Position numbers and translations under genes: made by a program. 47,930 nucleotides of DNA, taken from assembly GCA_031253985.1 (NCBI GenBank), contig JAIRVH010000087.1, positions 1 through 47,930 of the forward strand, in the 5' to 3' direction. Numbering within the stretch: the first letter of the stretch is position 1; each line of letters begins with the position of its first letter. A model generated the notes under the pieces. That model worked only from the letters and a program-made list of their open reading frames with translations, ran no database searches and was not told where the DNA came from. This stretch comes from Sphingobacterium sp. (GTDB taxonomy: Bacteria > Bacteroidota > Bacteroidia > Sphingobacteriales > Sphingobacteriaceae). Below are positions 24,925 through 31,553 of the stretch, piece by piece.

Positions 24925-25416
24925 TCATCGAGAAAATGTACTATCACATAAAACGACAGAAGTTTCAATTTGCCTTTCAGGAACATTCCAATAAGTACTT
25001 AATAATTTAGCTTTCTCGCTAGGTGAAACAAGTCTAAAACCATTCTTCACATAAAATCTTATTGCCCAATCAGCCGAGTCCCACGTTCCTATTAAAATCG
25101 GTTTGCTTGTTAAAGCCATCAGATGAGATAAGAGCTTTGTACCTACTCCACTTTTCCTCTGAGATGTTCGTACATATGCGTGTCTAATTAAGGATACCTC
25201 GATCTTATCTTGGATTCCCATTACTCCAATTAATTGTTTGTTTTCTTCAAATCCCCAAAATACAACTCCATCGCTCATTTCATGGTTCAGTTCATCCATT
25301 GACATATATGGATCATGATACCGATCGTCTGGTATTACTCCTCTATAAGCCTGTGCAGCATCATTGATAATCTGATGAATTTCTTCCGTATCCATGTTAT
25401 TACATAATCTAATCAT
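24925..25416 (-). CDS. GNAT-family N-acetyltransferase
   Basis: 163 residues. The acetyl-CoA site is IRHAYVRTSQRKSGVGTKLLSHL (about 78-100; Q-R-K-S-G-V-G turn), followed by ILIGTWDSADWAIRFYVKNGFRLV, the typical C-terminal helix and strand. Substrate unknown. GGAG lies four to five bases before the ATG. It sits between the lsr terminator and another GNAT gene on the same strand, separated by about 150 bases, so the two are probably independent units. Confidence 0.8.
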   Translation of the reverse strand: MIRLCNNMDTEEIHQIINDAAQAYRGVIPDDRYHDPYMSMDELNHEMSDGVVFWGFEENKQLIGVMGIQDKIEVSLIRHAYVRTSQRKSGVGTKLLSHLMALTSKPILIGTWDSADWAIRFYVKNGFRLVSPSEKAKLLSTYWNVPERQIETSVVLCDSTFSR

Positions 25417-25563
25417 AGATCTCCATCCTTTCTTTGATATTTATTGTTTACTGTTTACCCAATTTGAAATATGGTGGTTGAAGTATTGTCCTACTTTCAA
25501 TAAAGCACATTGTTCATCCTCTTTATTATTTGTATGTTTTGCACATTGTTAGATGAATCTATA

Positions 25564-26037
25564 TCAGAGTTCAATCGACATCTTTATTCCCGATATCATA
25601 TTCCTCTTGTAATCCTCCATTATTTTCATGTCAAACGGTTTAAATCCTTGTTTATAGTAAAACAACAATGCTTTTGTATTTGTGTTATGACAAATTAGAT
25701 TAAGTCGTTCAGCTTTATATTCAGTTTTTGCAATTTGTTTCATTGCATTTATTAAAAACGATCCAACACCGTATCTCCTATAATTCGGATGGACAATAAC
25801 ATTCCCAAGCCAACATTCTTGTCCTTCCGTTACATCGTATAAACTACAGTATCCTGCTACTTCTCCCATGTAGGTTATTACAGTAGGTGAAAAACGCATG
25901 GAAGCTACTTCTTCAAGTTGCTCTGCAAGTACTGGATAGATTCCTCTAGGAAACATATAAAACAGTTCTTCTTGATTCTGTGGCATTGTTGCTATAATTA
26001 AAAAATCTTCATGATTGGCTGCTCGTGATTGAAACAT
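25564..26037 (-). CDS. GNAT-family N-acetyltransferase
   Basis: 157 residues. The acetyl-CoA loop is WLGNVIVHPNYRRYGVGSFLINAMKQ (about 76-101), with LNLICHNTNTKALLFYYKQGFKPF at the C-terminal side. The N-terminal MFQSRAANHEDFLIIATMPQNQEELFYMFP recalls RimI/YhhY-like enzymes. Substrate unknown. GGAGGTGA precedes the ATG at good spacing. Confidence 0.8.
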   Translation of the reverse strand: MFQSRAANHEDFLIIATMPQNQEELFYMFPRGIYPVLAEQLEEVASMRFSPTVITYMGEVAGYCSLYDVTEGQECWLGNVIVHPNYRRYGVGSFLINAMKQIAKTEYKAERLNLICHNTNTKALLFYYKQGFKPFDMKIMEDYKRNMISGIKMSIEL

Positions 26038-26240
26038 CTTGCGTCACCTCCAAAATTGATCCTAACCTACATTCTGTTTACAGATATTACTACTCCTTTA
26101 AAATCTCTTTCTACCTGAATATTTAAATTTGATACGGTGATATCAAAACGCAAATACCTTATAATTTCGCGAAAATGTACGAACCTTCCTGCCTCGAAGG
26201 TGTGGATTTACAACGTTAAGGAAATTCTCATAATAAAAAG

Positions 26241-26282
26241 CCTAATTTCTCAACATTTATATTGAGAAATTAGGTTCTTTTC
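26241..26282. terminator. Strong two-way terminator
   Basis: A perfect 13-bp inverted repeat CCTAATTTCTCAA/TTGAGAAATTAGG with an eight-base loop, flanked by TTCTTTT on the plus strand and CTTTTTATT on the minus strand. It is placed to end the minus-strand XRE regulator transcript. Confidence 0.85.
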
Positions 26283-26414
26283 GTTATTCCGTTAAAGTGC
26301 CCGATTGTGGAAAAATATGAAGAACTAAACTAAACATTATGCTATTTTATTCAATCCGACAAATCCGGATTTGTTACATTCTAGATTATTCATATTTATC
26401 ATATAGAAATTAAG

Positions 26415-26966
26415 TTACTCTTCATCTATTTTTACTCTTAACATTTTATTTTTAACTTTTACCGCATATTTTAATTCATATGCTGGTACACCATTATTAA
26501 TTGCTTCTACAATTTCATCCATTTCCTTTTTTATCTTTTCTTCATCAACATACCACCCAAGTACAATTGATTTTTCTCCCCAAAACGCTCCGCTATTAAT
26601 ACCAATCAGCCAATATTTAGGCTCATCGTTTTTTGCTTTATACATTACATGTGATGCTAAAACTTTATAGCAATTAACAATTGATTTTCCATCATATGAT
26701 TTAATAGTAATTTTCCCCGTTGGAACAATTATATTATTGGATAAAGTTTTGTTGTTTTCAGTGGACTTTACCTCACCTAACATCAAATAATCTAAAGATA
26801 CATTAAGCTCTTTGGATAAAACAAGCAACCTCTCCATTTCTGGATAACCACTTCCCTGTTCCCATTTAGAAACTGCTTGACGACTTACTCCAATTATTTC
26901 TGCTAACTCTTCCTGTGAAATATGTCTTTCTTGCCTAAATGATTTTAAATTATCTGCAAAACCCAT
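26415..26966 (-). CDS. XRE-family transcriptional regulator
   Basis: 183 residues. The N-terminal Cro/CI helix-turn-helix is ISQEELAEIIGVSRQAVSKWEQGSGYPEMERLL (about 17-50), followed by LNVSLDYLMLGE. The rest (about 75-183) is a small alpha/beta domain (IKSYDGKSIVNCYKVLAS; IGINSGAFWGEKSIVLGWY) seen in a number of Firmicute XRE proteins and thought to sense a ligand or partner. GAGGTAGAAAG precedes the ATG. No obvious target gene is adjacent; it ends at its own terminator. Confidence 0.85.
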   Translation of the reverse strand: MGFADNLKSFRQERHISQEELAEIIGVSRQAVSKWEQGSGYPEMERLLVLSKELNVSLDYLMLGEVKSTENNKTLSNNIIVPTGKITIKSYDGKSIVNCYKVLASHVMYKAKNDEPKYWLIGINSGAFWGEKSIVLGWYVDEEKIKKEMDEIVEAINNGVPAYELKYAVKVKNKMLRVKIDEE

Positions 26967-27282
26967 GACTTTCTACCTCTTTTCTTTGTTATTTTGTGTA
27001 GATTATAATAGGCTTTACACAAAAATAACACCAACCTACAATTGCAAATCCGCAACTTGTATTTGCATTGTTCATAAACTATATGAAAAAATCATTTATC
27101 ATTTAATTTCTATCGAAATTATTACATCACATACTATGAATAACTTTGAGATTTGTCCTATTTTTCTTTTTTAACTAATCTGACCCTTTATTCGATAAAT
27201 AAAGGTTGCCAACACGGAAAACCATTGACATACTGCAAGTATATACGAGTTTTGAGGCTTATATAATAGCGAATTCTGGATC
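26967..27282. other. AT-rich promoter-like region cut by the IS630 element
   Basis: About 315 bases without a gene. TTGACA at 27225-27230 overlaps a short inverted repeat ATACT-GCA-AGTAT (27230-27242), the kind of arrangement used by small redox or stress repressors of the HxlR type. There is no well-spaced -10 box and no gene follows, because the IS630 element begins 40 bases later. This may be an orphaned promoter-operator. Confidence 0.3.
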
Positions 27283-27373
27283 TATATAAGTTCAACTAAA
27301 GTTTGTCGATCTAGGGGGATTCCCACTTTGTGCGTCGAAGTGATAGGGAAACCAAACGAAATGAGAGAATATC

Positions 27374-27889
27374 ATGGAAATCCAACCTATGGATCAACAA
27401 GAATTGGAAAAACGGCTGAAACAAGAGAAAAACCGCCGAATGTATGAACGCTACCAAGCAATCTATTTACATACTGTTAAACAGATGTCGATTACAGAAA
27501 TTGCGGAAATCATTCGCAGAAACCCAGTGACGGTGAGCAACTACATTAAGGCTCATCAAAAGAAAGGATTAGATGGCTTGAGGATGGGCGTCTCTACGGG
27601 TGCTCCCGAACAACTAACCAAAGAGCAGCAACAACAGCTCAAGCAGATCATCATTACGAAACTTCCACATGAAGTCGGGTTTCCCGCTAAACACAATTGG
27701 ACACTGGCCTTGGCCGCCGCTTATGTGAAGCGTGAGTTTGAACGAAGCTACACCATTGCAGGTATGGCCAAACTTCTTCACCGACTAGATCTACGGTTCA
27801 CCAAACCGACTTATACCCTAGAAGCAGCCGATGAGGCGAAGCAAAAGGAGTTCGTTAGCGAACAGTTTCCCCAGTTAAAAAAAGACTGA
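27374..27889 (+). CDS. IS630 transposase, N-terminal DNA-binding part (orfA)
   Basis: 171 residues. The helix-turn-helix is MSITEIAEIIRRNPVTVSNYIKAHQKKGLDGL (about 38-69), followed by a winged-helix region (FPAKHNWTLALAAAYVKREF, SYTIAGMAKLLHRLDLRFTKP). It binds the element ends. It ends in TGA that overlaps the ATG of orfB; just before the stop is a run of seven A, so full-length transposase is probably made by -1 frameshifting. Confidence 0.88.
   Translation: MEIQPMDQQELEKRLKQEKNRRMYERYQAIYLHTVKQMSITEIAEIIRRNPVTVSNYIKAHQKKGLDGLRMGVSTGAPEQLTKEQQQQLKQIIITKLPHEVGFPAKHNWTLALAAAYVKREFERSYTIAGMAKLLHRLDLRFTKPTYTLEAADEAKQKEFVSEQFPQLKKD
27877..27883 (+). promoter_or_regulatory. Candidate -1 frameshift site in IS630 transposase
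   Basis: A run of seven A (reading TTA AAA AAA G) precedes the orfA stop by three bases. The orfB frame is -1 relative to orfA and is open across this run, so slippage would give a fused transposase of about 358 residues joined as QLKK-RLMNDE. Confidence 0.6.
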
Positions 27890-28449
27890 TGAACGATGAG
27901 ATCGATCATTTACTGTTTGAAGACGAATGCATGATTCGGGACTACCAAGCCTTGCAGCGAACCTGGTTCGAGAAAGGTAAGCAGAGGATCATTCCGACCA
28001 CTGGCAAACACCGGGGCGTGAAATTATTAGGGACGGTAGACTATGTGACCGGTGAAATCGTGTGGCAAGAAGACGAGCAGTACACCGCCGAAACATTTTT
28101 GGCTTTTCTGAAGAAAGTTATCGCCCATTATCCAACAGGCAAAATTGTAATGGTTTTGGACAATGCCCGAATTCATCATGCCAAATTACTGAAACCCTTT
28201 TTGAACGAGCAGAAGGGTCGGTTAGAATTTGTCTTTTTGCCCCCGTATAGCCCGCAATTCAACGTAGTGGAAGGGTTATGGAAATGGCTGAAATCCGATG
28301 TCATCAACAATGTGTTTTATCCTACGGTAGCCGAGATTCGCAATAACGTGACAAACTTCATGAAGCAGATCGCTAAGAATAAACGGGCCATCATTGATCG
28401 CCTTTGCGTCCGCATAGAATCCTCGTTACAAACGGTTATCAGCCCTTAA
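27889..28449 (+). CDS. IS630 transposase, DDE catalytic part (orfB)
   Basis: 186 residues containing the whole catalytic core: the first Asp/Glu cluster in LLFEDECMIRDY (about 6-17), the second Asp in VMVLDNARIHHAK (about 90) and the final Glu in YSPQFNVVEGLWKWLK (about 127). All are intact, so the element may still move. It is translated either from its own ATG, overlapping the orfA TGA, or as a frameshift fusion. Confidence 0.88.
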   Translation: MNDEIDHLLFEDECMIRDYQALQRTWFEKGKQRIIPTTGKHRGVKLLGTVDYVTGEIVWQEDEQYTAETFLAFLKKVIAHYPTGKIVMVLDNARIHHAKLLKPFLNEQKGRLEFVFLPPYSPQFNVVEGLWKWLKSDVINNVFYPTVAEIRNNVTNFMKQIAKNKRAIIDRLCVRIESSLQTVISP

Positions 28450-28499
28450 ATCATTAGTTGAACTTATATATTTACGACACAACGGTTGATTTGGATAAA

Positions 28500-28527
28500 A
28501 AGCTTGCCAAAGTGCAGGCTTTTTCCT
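28500..28527 (+). terminator. Terminator just right of the IS630 element
   Basis: Stem AAGCTTGC/GCAGGCTT with a six-base loop, followed by TTTCCTTTTT. It has no plus-strand gene upstream except the IS, suggesting that it once ended a gene now lost. Confidence 0.65.
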
Positions 28528-28605
28528 TTTTCTGAGCGCACTTAGGTCATTCATGGTCAAAAGGATGTACTTTCGCGGGCAATTCTGAATGTAAGGAAAC
28601 GAAAA

Positions 28606-28637
28606 AAAGACACCAACATCAAGATGTCAGTGTCTTT
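28606..28637 (-). terminator. Terminator overlapping the end of the FtsW-like gene
   Basis: AAAGACAC/GTGTCTTT with an inner ACATC/GATGT pairing, followed on the minus strand by a run of T. The TGA of the FtsW-like gene lies inside the stem, so translation and termination overlap. Confidence 0.8.
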
Positions 28638-29940
28638 GCAATGCGTCTCCCCTTTCCCTAGGGATCATATTTTTACGCCTGAAGATCGATAATAGAAACC
28701 CTGCCGCGGCATAATCGAAGATTTGAATCGCCCCGCCACCAATGAATGGAAGCTCCCCTCCAATAATAGGCACAATACCAAAAGCCATAAGAAGTGGCCA
28801 CAACATCCGGACGCCGAGGACCGCCATAAATCCGATCCAGATTCTTTTCGCATATTCATCTCGAATATGGCCATGCATTTTCCAAATTCGAACCATACAC
28901 CAAATAATAAGACCGGCTACCAGTATTCCAGCTCCCCAGCCAAAACAGTGTATCAGGTATGGAAATAGTGAATCGCTATATAAATACGGAAGCATTTCGT
29001 TTTTTGCGGCAAACCCCTGTCCCATCCAGCCTGCGGAGTAAATGGCCGCTTTCGTTTGAATCAGCTGATAGCTATCTTCTCCCACCGGATTCAGGAAGGC
29101 ATGTAGACGATGATACAATTGCTCAACCCTAGAAAGCGTAAATATGTATAGTGATATCAGTGGCAGAACCAGCATTAGAAATTGAGCCATATTCTTTTTA
29201 GTGATCCATGTCATCCAAAAGAAACCGAAAAGATAAATGCACCCATTAAACCAGGAAGACCCCAAACAAAATAGTATCGTTGGAAGCAACCCCCGGTACA
29301 CCAGCTGAAACAGATGTTCCACACCGCGCCATTCCTTTGTCTGCTTCATGCCAGCCAGGGACAACAGGAGCAGTAACGGTGAGACCACCATTACATTGAT
29401 ACCAATCGGACCAATTATGAGAAACCCTTGCATGCCATTAATAGTGTTGTCAGCATAAATAGTGTACGCCATGATCAGTAATGTGCTAAAAAATAGCGCG
29501 CCAGAGTAGTTTTGTATTTTTCGATAATCCATAAAATAGAAGACGATAAAGCCGACCAAACCCATGAGGGTAAACAGTACCTTTTTCTCAAGAAGCAAAG
29601 TGCCAAACTGGGGATACGAACCCGATTGCTGGACGGTAAATGCTCCGAAGATCCCAATAAGCGCCATAAGCGCAAAAATGGATAACAGCTTCCATTCGAT
29701 AACGGGTCTATGCGCCTTATGAAGGTTCCGGCCAATCAGATCCGGATCTCCCATCAGACGGATTGCTTCAGAGGCGGCGCCTTCCCGGGGCATCCCTTCC
29801 TCCTGAAAAATCTCAATTTGCTCTGCTATATGGGAGGAAAGCTCTTCGCGAATATCCGCATGCAGATCTTTCGCACGGACATGCTTGCACACCCGGTCTA
29901 AAAACTCCGCGGCAACCGCCTGTTCTTCGTATTGGCTCAC
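28627..29940 (-). CDS. FtsW/RodA-type membrane protein with N-terminal prefix domain
   Basis: About 437 residues. Residues 1-80 are a soluble helical prefix (FLDRVCKHVRAKDLHADIREELSSHIAEQ...GASEAIRLMGDPDLIGRNL) of the kind found before permeases regulated by PadR proteins. It is followed by about ten membrane helices with the SEDS-family loop features (GAAIYSAGWMGQGF-like AAIYSAGWMGQGFAAK; FIGGGAIQIFDYAAAGFLLSIFRRK). SEDS proteins polymerise glycan strands; this copy is divergent. The start is the GTG at 29940, six bases after GGGAGGG; it overlaps the padR stop (GTGA), so the two are coupled. Confidence 0.8.
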   Translation of the reverse strand: MSQYEEQAVAAEFLDRVCKHVRAKDLHADIREELSSHIAEQIEIFQEEGMPREGAASEAIRLMGDPDLIGRNLHKAHRPVIEWKLLSIFALMALIGIFGAFTVQQSGSYPQFGTLLLEKKVLFTLMGLVGFIVFYFMDYRKIQNYSGALFFSTLLIMAYTIYADNTINGMQGFLIIGPIGINVMVVSPLLLLLSLAGMKQTKEWRGVEHLFQLVYRGLLPTILFCLGSSWFNGCIYLFGFFWMTWITKKNMAQFLMLVLPLISLYIFTLSRVEQLYHRLHAFLNPVGEDSYQLIQTKAAIYSAGWMGQGFAAKNEMLPYLYSDSLFPYLIHCFGWGAGILVAGLIIWCMVRIWKMHGHIRDEYAKRIWIGFMAVLGVRMLWPLLMAFGIVPIIGGELPFIGGGAIQIFDYAAAGFLLSIFRRKNMIPRERGDALQRH

Positions 29941-30269
29941 GACAAACCCTCCCCTATTACCCGGTCCACCGCGGTTCGGAATTGTACCCATTCTTTCGTT
30001 TTTTCTTGAAGTTGGTTTCTGCCCCGCTCGGTAATACGGTAGTACTTGCGTTTTCGTCCATCATGCGTGCTCCAGTAAGCCTCCAGCCAACCTTCGGCTT
30101 CCAAAGTATGCAGAATGGGATACAGCGTTCCTTCCTTCATAGAAAAAACGCCCTCCGAGCTCCGTTCAATCTCTTTGATCAATTCGTAACCATACATTTC
30201 TTTTTTGTTCAGCACCGTAAGCAGCAAAATAGCCGTGCTTCCTTTAAGCAGTTCCTTATTTACAGCCAT
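29937..30269 (-). CDS. PadR-family transcriptional regulator
   Basis: 110 residues of the short PadR type: the winged helix is TAILLLTVLNKKEMYGYELIKEIERSSEGVFSMKEGTLYPILHTLEAEGWLEAYW (about 11-65), followed by GRKRKYYRITERGRNQLQEKTKEW. Small PadR regulators repress neighbouring transporter or envelope genes. It leads a two-gene unit with the FtsW-like gene (4-base overlap). The operator is probably just upstream of 30270, but no clear palindrome is seen. Confidence 0.9.
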   Translation of the reverse strand: MAVNKELLKGSTAILLLTVLNKKEMYGYELIKEIERSSEGVFSMKEGTLYPILHTLEAEGWLEAYWSTHDGRKRKYYRITERGRNQLQEKTKEWVQFRTAVDRVIGEGLS

Positions 30270-30584
30270 AAACGCTTCTCCTTAATACCTAGATTTACAA
30301 TACATCGAATTACTATGTATGTGAGTATAATCCAATTTTTGTTATAAGGCAAGCTCCGAATTTCAGACATTTCGCTACAATGAGTCCAAGATTATATTGA
30401 ACAGGTCGAACATGTGGTGGAGCAATTCCCGCCCCTATTTTGATATTCGTTGATTTGCAGCAGTACGTAGAGAAGTCGGGAATCAAAATGGGGACTAATC
30501 GCCAATATTGCAGATTCTAGATACCTTATGAAACTATAACGCTCCCTCACCCCAAATATTTGGAATATACTAGGACATGATATC
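30270..30584. other. Intergenic stretch with a possible gene remnant
   Basis: No intact gene. On the plus strand near 30390-30443 a short frame ends in EQVEHVVEQFPPLF and a stop; it reads like a protein C-terminus but has no start, and is probably a leftover. The remainder shows nothing I can name. Confidence 0.3.
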
Positions 30585-30591
30585 TATATAA

Positions 30592-30600
30592 TGCTATAAT
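30592..30600 (+). promoter_or_regulatory. Extended -10 promoter of the small toxin-like gene
   Basis: TGCTATAAT is a perfect extended -10 (TGN-TATAAT). No good -35 is present, as is usual for this promoter type. Transcription would begin near 30607 and cover the leader hairpin. Confidence 0.6.
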
Positions 30601-30627
30601 TTTTTTATGGACATAAAGCGCGGTGGA

Positions 30628-30673
30628 GCGATCACGGTGTAGCCTCTTGTAAAGGGGGTGAGGCCATGATCGC
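30628..30673 (+). promoter_or_regulatory. Nested leader hairpin hiding the ribosome site and start codon
   Basis: GCGATCA (30628-30634) pairs with TGATCGC (30667-30673), which contains part of the ATG. Inside it GCCTC (30642-30646) pairs with GAGGC (30660-30664). The ribosome site AAAGGGGG sits in the inner loop. Such structures keep type I toxin mRNAs from being translated until they are processed. Confidence 0.6.
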
Positions 30674-30794
30674 CCTTGTGGAGCTACTGGACATACTCAA
30701 AGGTATTGCAGCCATTCTGAGCATTGTGCTCAGCGTACGGAAGCTATACCGTTGGTTTCGCCGGAAGCTAAACAAGCGAAAACCCACCGTGTAA
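30666..30794 (+). CDS. 42-residue membrane peptide, candidate type I toxin
   Basis: A 42-codon gene with a strong ribosome site (AAGGGGGTGAGG) 5-8 bases before the ATG. Residues about 3-22 (ALVELLDILKGIAAILSIVL) form one amphipathic membrane helix, followed by a strongly basic tail (RKLYRWFRRKLNKRKPTV). This is the layout of small hydrophobic toxins of type I systems (Fst, TxpA, BsrG), though the sequence itself is not one I can match and it lacks the Fst proline-glycine motif. Context supports the idea: a sequestering leader hairpin, a terminator that overlaps the stop codon, and a convergent region downstream sharing short direct repeats. It could also be an unrelated small membrane protein. 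Confidence 0.6.
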   Translation: MIALVELLDILKGIAAILSIVLSVRKLYRWFRRKLNKRKPTV

Positions 30795-30816
30795 AGGTTG
30801 GCGCCTTCGGTGGGTT
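30781..30816. terminator. Two-way terminator shared by the peptide gene and the convergent region
   Basis: AACCCACCG/CGGTGGGTT (9 bp) with an inner AAGG/CCTT pairing; the stop codon of the 42-residue gene is in the loop. TTCTTC follows on the plus strand and TTTTCG on the minus strand, so transcripts from both sides could end here. Confidence 0.65.
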
Positions 30817-30910
30817 CTTCATTAAGCTATAAAATTAACTTAGCACGCCGTGGGGTTCCACAGCTTTTAGTCCTTGGAGTCTTCGCCGTTCGCACCGGTG
30901 AGGGCTCTAT
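30790..30910 (-). ncRNA. Candidate antitoxin RNA, convergent with the 42-residue gene
   Basis: A minus-strand -10 box TATACT lies at 30921..30916, though without a good -35. An RNA starting near 30909 would run to the shared terminator. Its 5' end would contain CCUCACC, complementary to GGTGAGG in the ribosome-site region of the toxin mRNA, and its 3' end CCUUUACA, complementary to TGTAAAGG at the same ribosome site. The region encodes no protein. Expression is not shown by sequence; this is inference from layout. Confidence 0.4.
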
Positions 30911-30990
30911 TTTTTAGTATAGTACGTGTTAACCTATTTAATACGATTAACATGTAAACAGTATTGTTCTTGTATTACCATCATAACACA

Positions 30991-31026
30991 ACTGAATACT
31001 TTACTGAATACTTTACTTAACACTTC
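30991..31026. repeat. Short tandem repeat, 12-base unit
   Basis: ACTGAATACTTT occurs twice head-to-tail, followed by a degenerate third unit (ACTTAACACTTC). It lies in the gap before the DUF2651-like gene. It may be a regulator-binding array or simple slippage. Confidence 0.6.
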
Positions 31027-31168
31027 CACCCCTCAAATAGGGGTTAAATAGCACAACTCCCCGATAGGAAAAAGCATAACGATCTAGTTGCACCTAACGT
31101 TATTAGATGTATCAGGTATAGACAAAGAAATGTTTCATTTTTAATGTTGACTAATGGGGGTGGAGGTA

Positions 31169-31495
31169 ATGCTTTATTTAATATTTGAAAAGTTAAGCCC
31201 TTTTGTTCCTATATTTATTATTTGTCCGTTACTTTCTATTATGGTTGCGTTATTATGTCACTGGTTTCGGATAAAAGTGATGTTCGGAGTATGTATTGCT
31301 CTTCTTCTTACTCTTCTATTCATTGCCAACAAAATATCTACCCTTAAAGCGAATCTTGATGCATGGGTCCTTTACGGAGTGATTTACGCCTTGATTACCT
31401 ACGGAGTATTTAAAGCTGTAAAATTAAAAACCCTGCCAAAAAAAGAGCTGCAAAACTCGGAACATTTTGCGGCTCCTTTTCGACCAGGCCAATAA
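31169..31495 (+). CDS. Small membrane protein, DUF2651-like
   Basis: 108 residues with three membrane helices (about 5-30, 35-53 and 66-85). The pattern of hydrophobic stretches with a central WFRIKVMFGVCIALLLTLLF recalls the YbeF/DUF2651 small membrane proteins of Bacillus; the assignment is tentative. The ATG at 31169 is preferred over that at 31154 because the GGGGGTGGAGG stretch then serves as ribosome site. The last 15 or so codons form a hairpin that looks like a terminator, so the original stop may have been lost. Confidence 0.55.
   Translation: MLYLIFEKLSPFVPIFIICPLLSIMVALLCHWFRIKVMFGVCIALLLTLLFIANKISTLKANLDAWVLYGVIYALITYGVFKAVKLKTLPKKELQNSEHFAAPFRPGQ
31445..31475 (+). terminator. 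Terminator-like hairpin inside the end of the small membrane gene
   Basis: AGCTGCAAAA pairs with TTTTGCGGCT (10 bp, one wobble, nine-base loop) and is followed by CCTTTTCG. It is embedded in the last codons of the gene. Confidence 0.6.
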
Positions 31496-31553
31496 CATGA
31501 CTTCACATGTATGCAGAAATGGCGGAATCTCGATAGCTCGATCGGCGAATTCC

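Larger units (their letters stand above)
27283..28470 (+). mobile_element. IS630-family insertion sequence, apparently intact
   Basis: The element is bounded by inverted repeats TATATAAGTTCAACTAA (27283-27299) and TTAGTTGAACTTATATA (28454-28470), each containing TA at the outer edge as expected for IS630, which duplicates TA on insertion. It carries two overlapping plus-strand frames for a DDE transposase. Total length about 1.19 kb, normal for the family. The flanks look like a promoter region on the left and a terminator on the right, so it may have replaced or interrupted a gene. Confidence 0.88.

Noticed and set aside
29763..30347. A 194-codon plus-strand open frame across the PadR and FtsW-like genes
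   Set aside because: It is antisense to two well-supported, coupled genes and has no ribosome site.
30390..30443. A short plus-strand frame ending in EQVEHVVEQFPPLF
   Set aside because: A stop lies just upstream and there is no start codon; at most a gene remnant.
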